Positions 25,204 to 33,415 of a stretch of DNA of 64,000 bases are shown here, piece after piece. The DNA is from JAYOEY01 sp038120295 (GTDB lineage: Bacteria; Pseudomonadota; Alphaproteobacteria; MPNO01; UBA2964): positions 1-64,000 of the forward strand of contig JAYOLL010000013.1 of NCBI GenBank assembly GCA_038120295.1, written 5' to 3'. The position numbers and the translations under genes are program-made. The notes under the pieces were generated by a model. The model searched no databases. It worked only from the letters and a program-made list of their open reading frames with translations, and was not told the DNA's origin. Within the stretch, counting starts at the first letter, position 1. Each line of letters begins with the position of its first letter.

Positions 25204-25644
25204 ATGAAAAAAGCAGATGTCACACAGATGATTATGGAAAAGAAGAAGGCTGCCGGAATTAGCTGGGAGAGCATTGCCGAAGAAATTGGAATGTCGGAAG
25301 TGTTTACCACCTCTGCTTGTCTTGGCATGAATTCCATGCCTCGGGAAAAGGCGGATATTCTGGTCCGTTTTCTTGGCCTGCCACAGGACGCCGGCGCCGT
25401 ACTGGCTGAATTTCCGACCAAACTGTTCGATCAGACTGTGCCCACCGACCCCTGCATCTACCGGCTTTACGAAATCGTTGGGGTGTATGGTGAAACGCTC
25501 AAGGAACTGATCCAGGAAAAGGGTGGCGACGGCATTATGAGCGCCATCGACTTCGAAATGTTTGTCGACAAGGTCCCCAACCCTAAGGGTGATCGTATCG
25601 AAGTCCGAATGAGCGGAAAGTTTCTTCCCTATAATGCTTGGTAG
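25204..25644 (+). CDS. cynS: cyanate hydratase (cyanase)
   Basis: Converts cyanate and bicarbonate to carbamate and CO2; carbamate breaks down to ammonia and CO2. The 146-residue protein has an N-terminal POU-like helical domain (1-75) and a C-terminal catalytic domain. Arg87, Glu90 and Ser113 have the same spacing as the E. coli catalytic residues Arg96, Glu99 and Ser122 (YRLYEIVGVYG; IMSAIDFEMF). The conserved C-terminus GKFLPYNAW is intact. As last gene of the sigma-54-controlled operon it lets imported cyanate serve as a nitrogen source. Confidence 0.97.
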   Translation: MKKADVTQMIMEKKKAAGISWESIAEEIGMSEVFTTSACLGMNSMPREKADILVRFLGLPQDAGAVLAEFPTKLFDQTVPTDPCIYRLYEIVGVYGETLKELIQEKGGDGIMSAIDFEMFVDKVPNPKGDRIEVRMSGKFLPYNAW

Positions 25645-25767
25645 AAATCTTGCCCGGGTTGGGCTCACCGACACTATCCTCTCCGGTTTTAGAGAGTTTC
25701 CTCCCCATTTGTCCCGCCGCCGGTCCGGGCGCATAATGGCGCACATTCCGGATTGGGGAGAAAAATC

Positions 25768-26616
25768 ATGGCGACGGCGCAGATACGCGGGCTCAACATC
25801 AATTACGAAATCATCGGCGACAGCGGTCCGCTGGCGACGCTGATTACCGGCGGCCGGCGGGGTTATAAGGAGTTCATTCCGCTGGCGCAGAAGATCGCGG
25901 CGGAAGGGTTTCGCGTGCTGTTGCACGACCGGCGCAATACCGGCGCGTCCGACATACTGATCGCGTCGGAGGAGACCGAGGAGGTCACCTGGGCCGACGA
26001 TCTCGCCATCCTGCTCGACCAGCTGGGCGAGAAACCCGCCTTTATCGGCGGCTCGTCGGCGGGGGCGCGGACTGCGATGCTGTTCTGCATCCACCATCCG
26101 GAATACACCCGCGCGCTGCTGCTGCTGCGCGTCACCGGTGGCGCGTTCGCGGCGAAACGCCTGCCGGAAAACTATTACGGCCAGTTCATCCGCATCGCCA
26201 GGGAAGGCGGGATGGAGGCGATCATGGCGACGCCCGAATACCAGGAACGCATCGCCGAGAACGCCGCCAACGATGCGAAGCTGAAGGCGATGGATGTGAA
26301 CGATTATATCGCTCACATGGAGAAGCTGCTTGAGCTGTTCCTCGCCGGCGGGCACCTGCCGGTCATGAACATTACCGACGAACAACTCGCCACCATCAAG
26401 GTGCCGGCCATCATCATTCCCGGCAACGACAACACCCACGCGTCGAAAAGCGCCGAGGATTGCCGTGACCGCATCGCCGGCAGCCGCATCCACAAGTTGC
26501 CGGTCGAGGACGAGGACCGCCCCCTGATTCCGTGGGAGGAATGGGCGCCCCACGAGCCCGAGATCACGAAGGTGTTTGCCGAGTTCATGCGCGAGGTTGA
26601 GGCGAACGGCGGTTGA
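25768..26616 (+). CDS. alpha/beta-hydrolase fold protein
   Basis: A 282-residue protein with the nucleophile elbow IGGSSAGARTA (G-x-S-x-G type). An oxyanion-forming TLITGGRRGY sits near the N-terminus, with LHDRRNTGASD after strand 4. Candidate acid and base residues lie in IIIPGNDNTHASK and the C-terminal WAPHEPEI. The ATG at 25768 follows GGGGAG with good spacing; a TTG at 25753 was rejected. It lies just before an aromatic ring-cleavage operon, so it could hydrolyse a ring-cleavage product or ester, but this is inference. Confidence 0.85.
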   Translation: MATAQIRGLNINYEIIGDSGPLATLITGGRRGYKEFIPLAQKIAAEGFRVLLHDRRNTGASDILIASEETEEVTWADDLAILLDQLGEKPAFIGGSSAGARTAMLFCIHHPEYTRALLLLRVTGGAFAAKRLPENYYGQFIRIAREGGMEAIMATPEYQERIAENAANDAKLKAMDVNDYIAHMEKLLELFLAGGHLPVMNITDEQLATIKVPAIIIPGNDNTHASKSAEDCRDRIAGSRIHKLPVEDEDRPLIPWEEWAPHEPEITKVFAEFMREVEANGG

Positions 26617-26666
26617 GGACGACGGCGGACTGGGGCTCTGAAAGGCCGATGAGGGCGTGATCAGCG

Positions 26667-26779
26667 ACCCACCTCCCCTGTCCCCTCCCCCCCATGGGGC
26701 GGAGGGGGACGCCGTAGCGATATCGCGCAATACTCCCTCTCTGCCCTTGGGGGCGGTGAGGGTTGGGGAGAGGTGGGGG
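26667..26779. repeat. G/C-rich imperfect palindromic element
   Basis: The left arm CCCACCTCCCCTGTCCCCTC (26668-26687) is largely complementary to the right arm GAGGGTTGGGGAGAGGTGGG (26758-26777). A smaller internal hairpin CCCCCATGGGGCGGAGGGGG lies inside. It fills the space between two same-strand genes and looks like an intergenic REP-type element rather than a gene. Confidence 0.55.
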
Positions 26780-26836
26780 CCTTCCCTGCGCTCGGCGCGA
26801 ATGTCGCGGCGCAGCCGTAAAGGGCCCTCGTAAATC

Positions 26837-27838
26837 ATGGCCGATATCGTCCTTGCGGTTGGTACCTCGCACAGCCCGATGCTTAACAGCGCGGCGGAAG
26901 ATCACATTCGCCACGCCGAGATCGATCAGGGAAAGACCGACTGGAAGCGGACCCTGACCGACAGGGAAGGCCGGCCCGTCACCTACGAAGAACTGCTGTC
27001 GAAGGCCGATCCGGGTCTCGCCGAACTGATTGCGCCGGATGTGGTTCAGGCGCGGGTCGAAAAGTGCCGGGAGGCCACTGCCCGGTTGCGCGATACCATT
27101 GAGCAGGCCGAGCTCGATGCGCTGATCGTCGTCGGCGACGATCAGAAGGAACAGTTCTTCGAAGACAACATGCCGGCGGTCCTGATCTACTGGGGCGAGA
27201 CGATCTGGAACAACATTCTCCAGCTCCCCGACGATGCACCCGACTGGTGGAAGCGCGCCCGCGCGCAATATCACGAGGAAGACGGCGTTCGCGAATATCC
27301 CGTCGCCGCGCTGCTCGGGCGTCACCTGATCGAAAGCCTGATCGAGGACGGGTTCGATATCAGCCATGCGACGAAACTGCCGCGCGATCACGGCGAGGGC
27401 CACGCGTTCGGCTATGTCCACCGCCGCCTGATGGGGGACGACTCGGTACCGGTCCTCCCCGTGGTGCTCAACACCTATTTTCCGCCCAACCAGCCGACGC
27501 CGGCGCGCTGCTATGCGCTGGGCGAGGCTATCGCGGCGGCGGTCGACGCCTGGGACGAGGATGCGCGCGTCGGCATACTGGGGTCAGGCGGGCTCAGCCA
27601 TTTCACGGTCGACGAGGATCTCGACCGGCTTGTGCTGGAGGCCTGCAAATCGGGCGACGGGGAAACGCTGAAATCGATCCCCGCGGCAAAGCTCAACTCC
27701 GGCAGTTCGGAAATCCGCAACTGGATCGCGGTTGCCGGTGCGGCGCAAAACCTGACGACGCAATGGCAGGAATACGTGCCGTGTTACCGCTCGGCTGCCG
27801 GCACGGGCTGCGGCATGGCTTTCGCGGTGTGGGCGTAA
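26837..27838 (+). CDS. LigB-type (class III) extradiol ring-cleavage dioxygenase
   Basis: A 333-residue protein of the LigB superfamily, which cleaves catecholic rings beside the hydroxyls with Fe(II). It starts MADIVLAVGTSHSPMLNSAA with the conserved early His. It continues with ALIVVGDDQKEQFFEDN, the HGEGHAFGYVHRRL segment with further metal or acid-base His, and GILGSGGLSHFTVDE. There is no separate LigA-like small subunit beside it, so it is probably a single-chain type such as gallate or methylgallate-like dioxygenases. The stop at 27838 abuts the Rieske oxygenase start with no spacer, so they are coupled and probably act on the same aromatic acid. Confidence 0.88.
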   Translation: MADIVLAVGTSHSPMLNSAAEDHIRHAEIDQGKTDWKRTLTDREGRPVTYEELLSKADPGLAELIAPDVVQARVEKCREATARLRDTIEQAELDALIVVGDDQKEQFFEDNMPAVLIYWGETIWNNILQLPDDAPDWWKRARAQYHEEDGVREYPVAALLGRHLIESLIEDGFDISHATKLPRDHGEGHAFGYVHRRLMGDDSVPVLPVVLNTYFPPNQPTPARCYALGEAIAAAVDAWDEDARVGILGSGGLSHFTVDEDLDRLVLEACKSGDGETLKSIPAAKLNSGSSEIRNWIAVAGAAQNLTTQWQEYVPCYRSAAGTGCGMAFAVWA

Positions 27839-29122
27839 ATGCTGTCGCGCGAAGATAATGAGCTTCTGGTCCGCGTCGGCCCCGGCACGCCGATGGGCAA
27901 CCTGTTGCGGCGTTTCTGGTTTCCCGCCCTGCTGGAGAGGGAGATCGCCAAGCCTGACGGGCCGCCGGTACGGCTTCGTCTGCTGGGCGAGGACCTCGTG
28001 GCGTTCCGCGATACCGAAGGCCGCGTCGGTATTCTCGACGCCTACTGCCCGCACCGCACGGCGCAAATGTATTTCGGCCGCAACGAAGAATGCGGGCTGC
28101 GCTGCGTCTATCACGGCTGGAAATTCGACGTCGACGGCAACTGCGTCGACCTGCCGTCGGAACCGCCGGGCAGCAATTTCCGCGACAAGGTGACGATCAA
28201 ATCCTACCAAACGGTCGTTCGTGGCGGCGTGGTCTGGATCTATATGGGGCCGAATGATCGAGCGCCAGAATTGCCCGCATTCGAATGGTCCTGTCTGCCC
28301 GACGACCGGGTCGGGGCGACCAAACGGCTGCAGGAATGCAACTGGGCCCAGGCCTATGAGGGCGGCGTCGATTCCAGCCATATTTCGCTGCTGCATGCCA
28401 ATCTCGACGATGCGGGAGAAGGCAATTTCGGGCGGCCGCGCGACAACTACAATCGCACCGACCGGCACCCCGTCTTCGACGTGCGCGACACCGATTACGG
28501 CATGATGATCGGTGCGCGGCGCGATGGCGAGGCGGATTCCTACTACTGGCGCATCACCCAGGCGCTGATGCCGTTCTACACCATGATCCCGCCGCAGATG
28601 GCGGGCGCCGACACGGCCCACGAGCCCTATGGCGGCCATGCCTTGGTGCCGATCGACGATGAGAACACCTGGACCTGGTCATTCGGCGTCCACCCGCACC
28701 GCGCCTTCACGAAAGAGGAATACGAGCTTACCGCCGGCGCGAACGGGCGCTGGGGACCGATGGACGAGAATTACCGGCCGCTGCTCAACCGCGACAACGA
28801 CTACAAGATCGACCGCGAAGATCAGCGGACGAAGAGCTTTACCGGGATTGCGGGCGTGCCCAACCAGGATGCTGGCATCCAGGAAAGCATGGGGCCGATC
28901 TGCGACCGGACGCTGGAGCATCTCGGCACCTCGGATGTTGCGGTGATAGAATGGCGCAAGCGCATTCTCGGTATGGCGAAGGATCTCGCCGACGGAAAGG
29001 AACCGGAAGAGCCCTTCAACGGGCCCGCCTATAACGTGCGCCCGGTATCGATCCTTCTCGACCGGGAGGTCGATTTTGCGGAAGGCGCCGCCGGGTTGAT
29101 TCCCGGTATCGCCCGGACTTAA
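27839..29122 (+). CDS. Rieske non-haem iron oxygenase, alpha subunit
   Basis: A 427-residue oxygenase of the phthalate/vanillate O-demethylase-like group. The Rieske centre is C70-P-H72 and C89-V-Y-H92. The mononuclear iron site is EGGVDSSHISLLH with Asp178, His181 and His186. Such enzymes hydroxylate or O-demethylate aromatic acids, using electrons from a separate reductase. No ferredoxin-reductase is adjacent; a flavin reductase is 5 kb away but is of another type. Coupling to the LigB-type gene suggests a two-step path: make a diphenol, then open the ring. Confidence 0.93.
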   Translation: MLSREDNELLVRVGPGTPMGNLLRRFWFPALLEREIAKPDGPPVRLRLLGEDLVAFRDTEGRVGILDAYCPHRTAQMYFGRNEECGLRCVYHGWKFDVDGNCVDLPSEPPGSNFRDKVTIKSYQTVVRGGVVWIYMGPNDRAPELPAFEWSCLPDDRVGATKRLQECNWAQAYEGGVDSSHISLLHANLDDAGEGNFGRPRDNYNRTDRHPVFDVRDTDYGMMIGARRDGEADSYYWRITQALMPFYTMIPPQMAGADTAHEPYGGHALVPIDDENTWTWSFGVHPHRAFTKEEYELTAGANGRWGPMDENYRPLLNRDNDYKIDREDQRTKSFTGIAGVPNQDAGIQESMGPICDRTLEHLGTSDVAVIEWRKRILGMAKDLADGKEPEEPFNGPAYNVRPVSILLDREVDFAEGAAGLIPGIART

Positions 29123-29157
29123 CTGTGCTTCAGTCACTCATCAGAGGAAAAACCCAG

Positions 29158-29763
29158 ATGGTCAAGAAACCCGATCTCACCGACATCCACCCTGAATCCG
29201 GTTGCCGGCTGCCGTTCGTCAAGCGGGAGAAACTTTCCGGCGAAGCGCTGCGCGTGTTCGACAATCATGCCAGTCCCGGCGGCGATTCGCTGGCGGGTCT
29301 CCAGGGGCCGGGAGGGATCAAGCTGCACAGCCCGAACCTCGTCGAGTTTAGCCAGCCGCTCGGCACCTATCTGCGGCATCATGCGAAATACGAAAAACCG
29401 ATCCGCGAATGCGCCATCCTTATCGCCGCGCGCGAGATGGACAGCCAGTTTGAATGGTGCCAGCACGAACCGGAAGGGCTGCGCGTCGGCCTGTCGCAGG
29501 AAACCATCGACGTCATCAAGTACCGCAAGAGCACGGACGGGCTGCCCGAGAAGGAGAAAATCCTGATCGATTTCGGGCGCGAGCTGATCCAGGACAAGCA
29601 TGTCAGCACCGAGCTGTTCGCCAAGGCGCTGGATGCGTTCGGCGAGGAGATCCTCGTCGACCTGGTGATGCTGATGGGTCAGTATTGTTGCACCGCGCTC
29701 CTGCTTGCCGCGTTCGAAGCGCAGGTGCCGGAAGACGCCACCGCGATCCTGCCGGTGGACTAG
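29158..29763 (+). CDS. carboxymuconolactone decarboxylase-like (AhpD-fold) protein
   Basis: A 201-residue protein of the CMD family. The core YEKPIRECAILIAAREMDSQFEWCQHE has the helix, Glu and Cys...His arrangement of the family, followed by GLPEKEKILIDFGREL. The N-terminus HPESGCRLPFVKREKLSGEA precedes the domain. The start at 29158 was chosen because AGAGGAAA lies upstream; an earlier start in the same frame lacks a ribosome site. It is the third gene of the ring-cleavage operon. True CMD activity belongs to the intradiol branch, so in this extradiol setting the function may differ. Confidence 0.85.
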   Translation: MVKKPDLTDIHPESGCRLPFVKREKLSGEALRVFDNHASPGGDSLAGLQGPGGIKLHSPNLVEFSQPLGTYLRHHAKYEKPIRECAILIAAREMDSQFEWCQHEPEGLRVGLSQETIDVIKYRKSTDGLPEKEKILIDFGRELIQDKHVSTELFAKALDAFGEEILVDLVMLMGQYCCTALLLAAFEAQVPEDATAILPVD

Positions 29764-29771
29764 GCCGCAGC

Positions 29772-30296
29772 ATGGACGGGCTTGAAATCCGGGACGACAA
29801 GATCCCGGATCAGGCCGTCATCGAAGCCTTCTACGCCGAGGTTTTCCCCGACGAAGACCTGATCCCTCTGGTGCGGCTTCTGCTGGCCGAAGAGACCGGG
29901 ATTCTTTCGCTGTTCGGGTATGTCGGCGATGCGCTCGCCGGCCACGTTCTTTTCACGACCTGCGGCGTCGAAGGTTGCAGTGACCCTGTCTCTCTGCTGG
30001 GACCGCTGGCGGTCGCTGTCGGCCGGCAGAAACAGGGCGTTGGCGGTGCGCTGGTGCATGACGGCTTCAGCCGGCTGAAGAAAACCGGCGCCGTCCGTGT
30101 CTTCGTCCTTGGCGACCCGCTTTACTATTCCCGTTTCGGGTTCGCTGCCGAGAACGATGTGACGCCGCCTTTCGATCTTCCGCCGGAATGGGACGGGGCC
30201 TGGCAATCGCTGGACCTGGTTTCAGACCGGGAGCCGCTTGCCGGTCGGCTCGTCGTGCCCGCGCCGTGGCGCGAGCGGAACTTGTGGGCGCCGTAA
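29772..30296 (+). CDS. GNAT-family N-acetyltransferase
   Basis: A 174-residue single-domain protein. The acetyl-CoA-binding region is LLGPLAVAVGRQKQGVGGALV (Q/R-x-x-G-x-G/A), and the C-terminal part FVLGDPLYYSRFGFA is the typical YjhQ/YvbK-like GNAT segment. The substrate is unknown. The start at 29772 lies 8 nt after the preceding stop, so it may be the last gene of that operon. It is convergent with an MFS gene with only 8 nt between stops. Confidence 0.88.
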   Translation: MDGLEIRDDKIPDQAVIEAFYAEVFPDEDLIPLVRLLLAEETGILSLFGYVGDALAGHVLFTTCGVEGCSDPVSLLGPLAVAVGRQKQGVGGALVHDGFSRLKKTGAVRVFVLGDPLYYSRFGFAAENDVTPPFDLPPEWDGAWQSLDLVSDREPLAGRLVVPAPWRERNLWAP

Positions 30297-30304
30297 CGCG
30301 ATCG

Positions 30305-31564
30305 CTATCTGTCTTTGTCCGTCGCGGTTTCCAGATGTCCGGCGAGCCGGTCCTGCCGCACGCGGGCCCAGATCCATAGAGCCAGGCAGATCGCGGCGCC
30401 GCCCGCGACCGAGAGCTGCAACCCGAAATAGGACGCCAGATACCCCATCATCAGCGCGCCGATCGACGGGCAGCCGCGGGCGATCAGGGTATAGAGGCTG
30501 AGCACGCGACCGCGCATCGCGTTGTCGACCGAGTTCTGCAGCAGCGTCTGTTCCGATACGCCGATCAGCGTCACGGCGTAGCCGGCGACCACGGTGCAGA
30601 GCAGGGCGAACCAGAAAATATCCGTCGCGGTAAAGGCGATGACGGCGAGGGCAATGATTATGATGGCCGAAATAAGGATCCGCGTCAGACCTTCAACGCC
30701 TTCGCGTTTGGCCATCACCACGCTGCCGATCAGCGCGCCGACGCCCAGCATTGAGGTCAGCCAGGCGAGACCGTCGGCCTTGAGGCCGAAGATGTCGTCT
30801 GAAAAGGCCGGAAACATGTCGATGAACGGACGGCCGAGGATCGATGTAGTGACCAGGATGAACAGCAGCGGGCCGATCCCGGGATGGTTTCGCGCGTAGC
30901 GAAACCCTTCCATGATCTCCGCCGGTATTTCGCGCGCCGGACGGCTTTGTTTCTTCTCGATCTCCGACACCATCTTGACGAAATAGAGCGAGAAGACGAA
31001 GACGAAATCGGCGATGACGGTGAAACAGACTGCGATGCCGATGCCGAGAAACTCGATCATCAGCCCGGCGACGCCCGGCCCCGTAATACGGGCGATATTG
31101 AATGCCAGCGCGTTGACGCCCACCGCGGATGTCAGCGATTCTCGTCCGACCAGCGCATAGATCAGCGAGAGCCGGACCGGGAAGCCGAACGACATGATCG
31201 TGCCGTTGATCAGGACCAGCACCAGCAGGGAATGGACAGTGATCAGGTCGGTTATCGTCAGGTAGGCGATGATGGCGGAAATCGTGCCCGATATGGTCAT
31301 GTAAATGCGAAGCGCCCGCAGCCTGTCCATCCGGTCGGCCAGCGCGCCCGCCAGCGGGGCAAGGATGATGTTCGGAAAGAAGTCGGCAAAGGCCATGATG
31401 CCCAGCCATTTCGGATCCTTGGTCAGTTCCCAGGTCAGCCAGCCGATGGCGATCCGCTGCACCCACATGCCCAGCTGCGAGGCGAAATTGCCGGCTGTGT
31501 AATTGCGATAGTTCGCGATCTTGAGGGTTCGCGTGATGGTGGCGAACCCGGCCATCTCAGCCAT
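30305..31564 (-). CDS. MFS transporter (EntS/MFS_3-like)
   Basis: A 419-residue, 12-helix major-facilitator protein. NYRNYTAGNFASQLGMWVQRIAIGWL at the start (segment before helix 1) and LADRMDRLRALR (loop 2-3 motif A) identify the MFS_3 group, which includes the enterobactin exporter EntS. Probable drug or metabolite exporter in the inner membrane; substrate unknown. It may share a transcript with the downstream-facing minus genes, but it is separated from the RCC1 gene by 86 nt. Confidence 0.9.
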   Translation of the reverse strand: MAEMAGFATITRTLKIANYRNYTAGNFASQLGMWVQRIAIGWLTWELTKDPKWLGIMAFADFFPNIILAPLAGALADRMDRLRALRIYMTISGTISAIIAYLTITDLITVHSLLVLVLINGTIMSFGFPVRLSLIYALVGRESLTSAVGVNALAFNIARITGPGVAGLMIEFLGIGIAVCFTVIADFVFVFSLYFVKMVSEIEKKQSRPAREIPAEIMEGFRYARNHPGIGPLLFILVTTSILGRPFIDMFPAFSDDIFGLKADGLAWLTSMLGVGALIGSVVMAKREGVEGLTRILISAIIIIALAVIAFTATDIFWFALLCTVVAGYAVTLIGVSEQTLLQNSVDNAMRGRVLSLYTLIARGCPSIGALMMGYLASYFGLQLSVAGGAAICLALWIWARVRQDRLAGHLETATDKDR

Positions 31565-31650
31565 CGGGAATCCCGGTTATGGTGAATGCCGGACGGGCCG
31601 GCTGCGCAGGCGAATTCTACTCGCTGGCCGCATCGATGCACAGGGACGGG

Positions 31651-32550
31651 CTATCTCAGCCGGAGGCGTTCCGGATTCGCACCTCTTTCCCACTGCCAGA
31701 GCGTGCCGTCGCGGCGCAGCGCGATGGTCCTGGAGGACCCCGCGGCGACGGCGACGACATCGCTCATGACCAGCTTCGGCTCGGTTCCGTACCCGTCGCC
31801 CCAGGCGAAGAGTCCGTTATCCTGCCTGATCGCGAGCGTGTGCAGGGAACCGGTGGCGACCGCTTTCGCGTTCGCCATGAGCGGACTCCAGCGTACGGCC
31901 TTGTCGCCCAGCCCGTGCCGGCCGACAGGACCGTATATGTTGCCGCCCGTGCCCAGCACGTTCCCGTCCTTGGTCAGCAGGATTGCATGGCCCGTATGGG
32001 CCGAAACCCGCACTACTGCCGATGCCGTCTGAATGAAATCCTTTGTCGCGGTCAGGCGTCCGTTTCCATACTGGCCGCGATGAGACTTGCCCCGGACGAA
32101 CAGGGCGCCGGTTTTTGTGATGTAATAGTTCGCGCCGTCCCCGACGGCGGCCTGCGCTACATTCCCGGCGATTTTCTTCCGGGCTTTCGACAGCGGGTCG
32201 ATCCGCCATAGTACGCCGTCTTTCGTGATCGCCAGCACAGCGCTGCTTCCAGCGGCGAAATCAGTGACGCCGCGCATCAGGGGAGTCGGGCGAACTGTCA
32301 GATGCCGCCAGGCCAGCAAGTGTCCCCTTTTATTCAGCGCATAATAGACATCGCGCCCTACACCGACCTGCGAAGCATCGACATCGATCCTTTGCGGCCT
32401 TGCGCGTCCCTGCCAGGCGTATGTTCCGCCCTCGACGATCGCCATCTGCCGGTCGTAATAGGCTGCAAGCAACGGAGAGGAGCTGTCGGCGAACGCGCCC
32501 CCGGGGAGCATAAAGAACAGGGCGGCGATTAGCGGCGTTCCGCATCTCAT
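31651..32550 (-). CDS. exported RCC1-repeat (beta-propeller) protein
   Basis: A 299-residue protein with a signal peptide (about 1-22, ending GGAFADS). It carries several RCC1-type repeats, for example AVATGSLHTLAIRQDNGLFA, VAAGSSRTIALRRDGTLWQW and VSAHTGHAILLTKDGNVLG. Such repeats build a seven-bladed propeller; about six are visible, so the fold may be incomplete or degenerate. Bacterial RCC1-repeat proteins are usually extracellular or periplasmic with unknown ligands. It lies 15 nt from the TauE/SafE gene on the same strand, so they may be co-transcribed. Confidence 0.8.
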   Translation of the reverse strand: MRCGTPLIAALFFMLPGGAFADSSSPLLAAYYDRQMAIVEGGTYAWQGRARPQRIDVDASQVGVGRDVYYALNKRGHLLAWRHLTVRPTPLMRGVTDFAAGSSAVLAITKDGVLWRIDPLSKARKKIAGNVAQAAVGDGANYYITKTGALFVRGKSHRGQYGNGRLTATKDFIQTASAVVRVSAHTGHAILLTKDGNVLGTGGNIYGPVGRHGLGDKAVRWSPLMANAKAVATGSLHTLAIRQDNGLFAWGDGYGTEPKLVMSDVVAVAAGSSRTIALRRDGTLWQWERGANPERLRLR

Positions 32551-32565
32551 CGAAGCACGACCCCT

Positions 32566-33333
32566 TTAGAACAGTCCCAGATCCCGTGCCGAGACCCAGA
32601 GCAGGCGAAGCGCGAGAAGCGTCAGCAGCGCCTTCAGGAATATCCGGAAGAACTGTTCCGGCATGCGCGACAGGATGTGGCGTCCGACAAAATTGCCGAG
32701 AAACGCGGTCGCCACCATGGCGATCATCAGCGGCAGATAGGCGCCGATGGCGAACCCCATGAAACCGAACGCGGTCAGCTTGATGATATGCATCGACATG
32801 CCGAGCACGGCGACGGTGGCGGCGTAATTGCGCCGCTCCGGCGCGATATGGGCGACGAACGGCGCGATCAGCAGCCCGGTCGAGCTGACGAACATGCCGA
32901 GGAAGGTGGCGATGAATCCGACGAAGGTGAAGCGCCCTTTCTCCGGTCCTATCATGCCGAAGCTCGGCACCCAGGCGACCAGCAGCACGAACGCGCCGAT
33001 AAAGGCGAGCAGCACCGGTCCCGGCAGGCTGACGAAGATCGGCGCTCCCGCCGCCGCGCCGATCGCGCCGCCTATTACGAAGGGCAGAAGCGTCGTCCAC
33101 ATGATGAAGCTGCGCAGCAGCACGATGCGCGTCACGCTGACGCCGAGCTGCACCACAGTATGAACAGGCAGGAGTACGGACGGCGGCAGGACGAGCGCCA
33201 TCAGCGCCAGCAGGATCGGCCCGCCCCCCGCGCCGGTCAGCATGCCCATGCAGGCGGTGCAGAACGACGCCAGGGCCAGAAGTGCGATGGTCAGCGCATC
33301 GGCGCCGGGAACGGAGAGAAACGACAGGTCCAT
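32566..33333 (-). CDS. TauE/SafE-family membrane transporter
   Basis: A 255-residue protein with about eight membrane segments in two repeats. MLTGAGGGPILLALMALVL after the first helix and FLGMFVSSTGLLIAPF in the second half are the family's glycine-rich re-entrant motifs. The family exports sulfite, sulfoacetate and related organic anions. With TauD-type oxygenases in the window a link to sulfonate breakdown is possible, but they are not adjacent. Confidence 0.88.
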   Translation of the reverse strand: MDLSFLSVPGADALTIALLALASFCTACMGMLTGAGGGPILLALMALVLPPSVLLPVHTVVQLGVSVTRIVLLRSFIMWTTLLPFVIGGAIGAAAGAPIFVSLPGPVLLAFIGAFVLLVAWVPSFGMIGPEKGRFTFVGFIATFLGMFVSSTGLLIAPFVAHIAPERRNYAATVAVLGMSMHIIKLTAFGFMGFAIGAYLPLMIAMVATAFLGNFVGRHILSRMPEQFFRIFLKALLTLLALRLLWVSARDLGLF

Positions 33334-33353
33334 ATATTTTGTTCTTTTAGACG

Positions 33354-33389
33354 AAACCGGCCCGCTCCCCTCGGCGGGAAGCGGGCCGG
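33354..33389 (-). terminator. probable terminator of the UGA-containing GST-like gene
   Basis: Perfect 10-bp stem CCGGCCCGCT/AGCGGGCCGG with a 13-nt loop. On the minus strand it is followed by TTTCGTCT, a weak U-tract. It lies about 25 nt after the stop of the GST-like gene. Confidence 0.55.
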
Positions 33390-33415
33390 AGCGATATTCC
33401 TAAAGGAGGATAACC

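Noticed and set aside
25168..26838. 556-residue minus-strand frame over cynS and the alpha/beta-hydrolase
   Set aside because: Antisense shadow of two recognisable genes.
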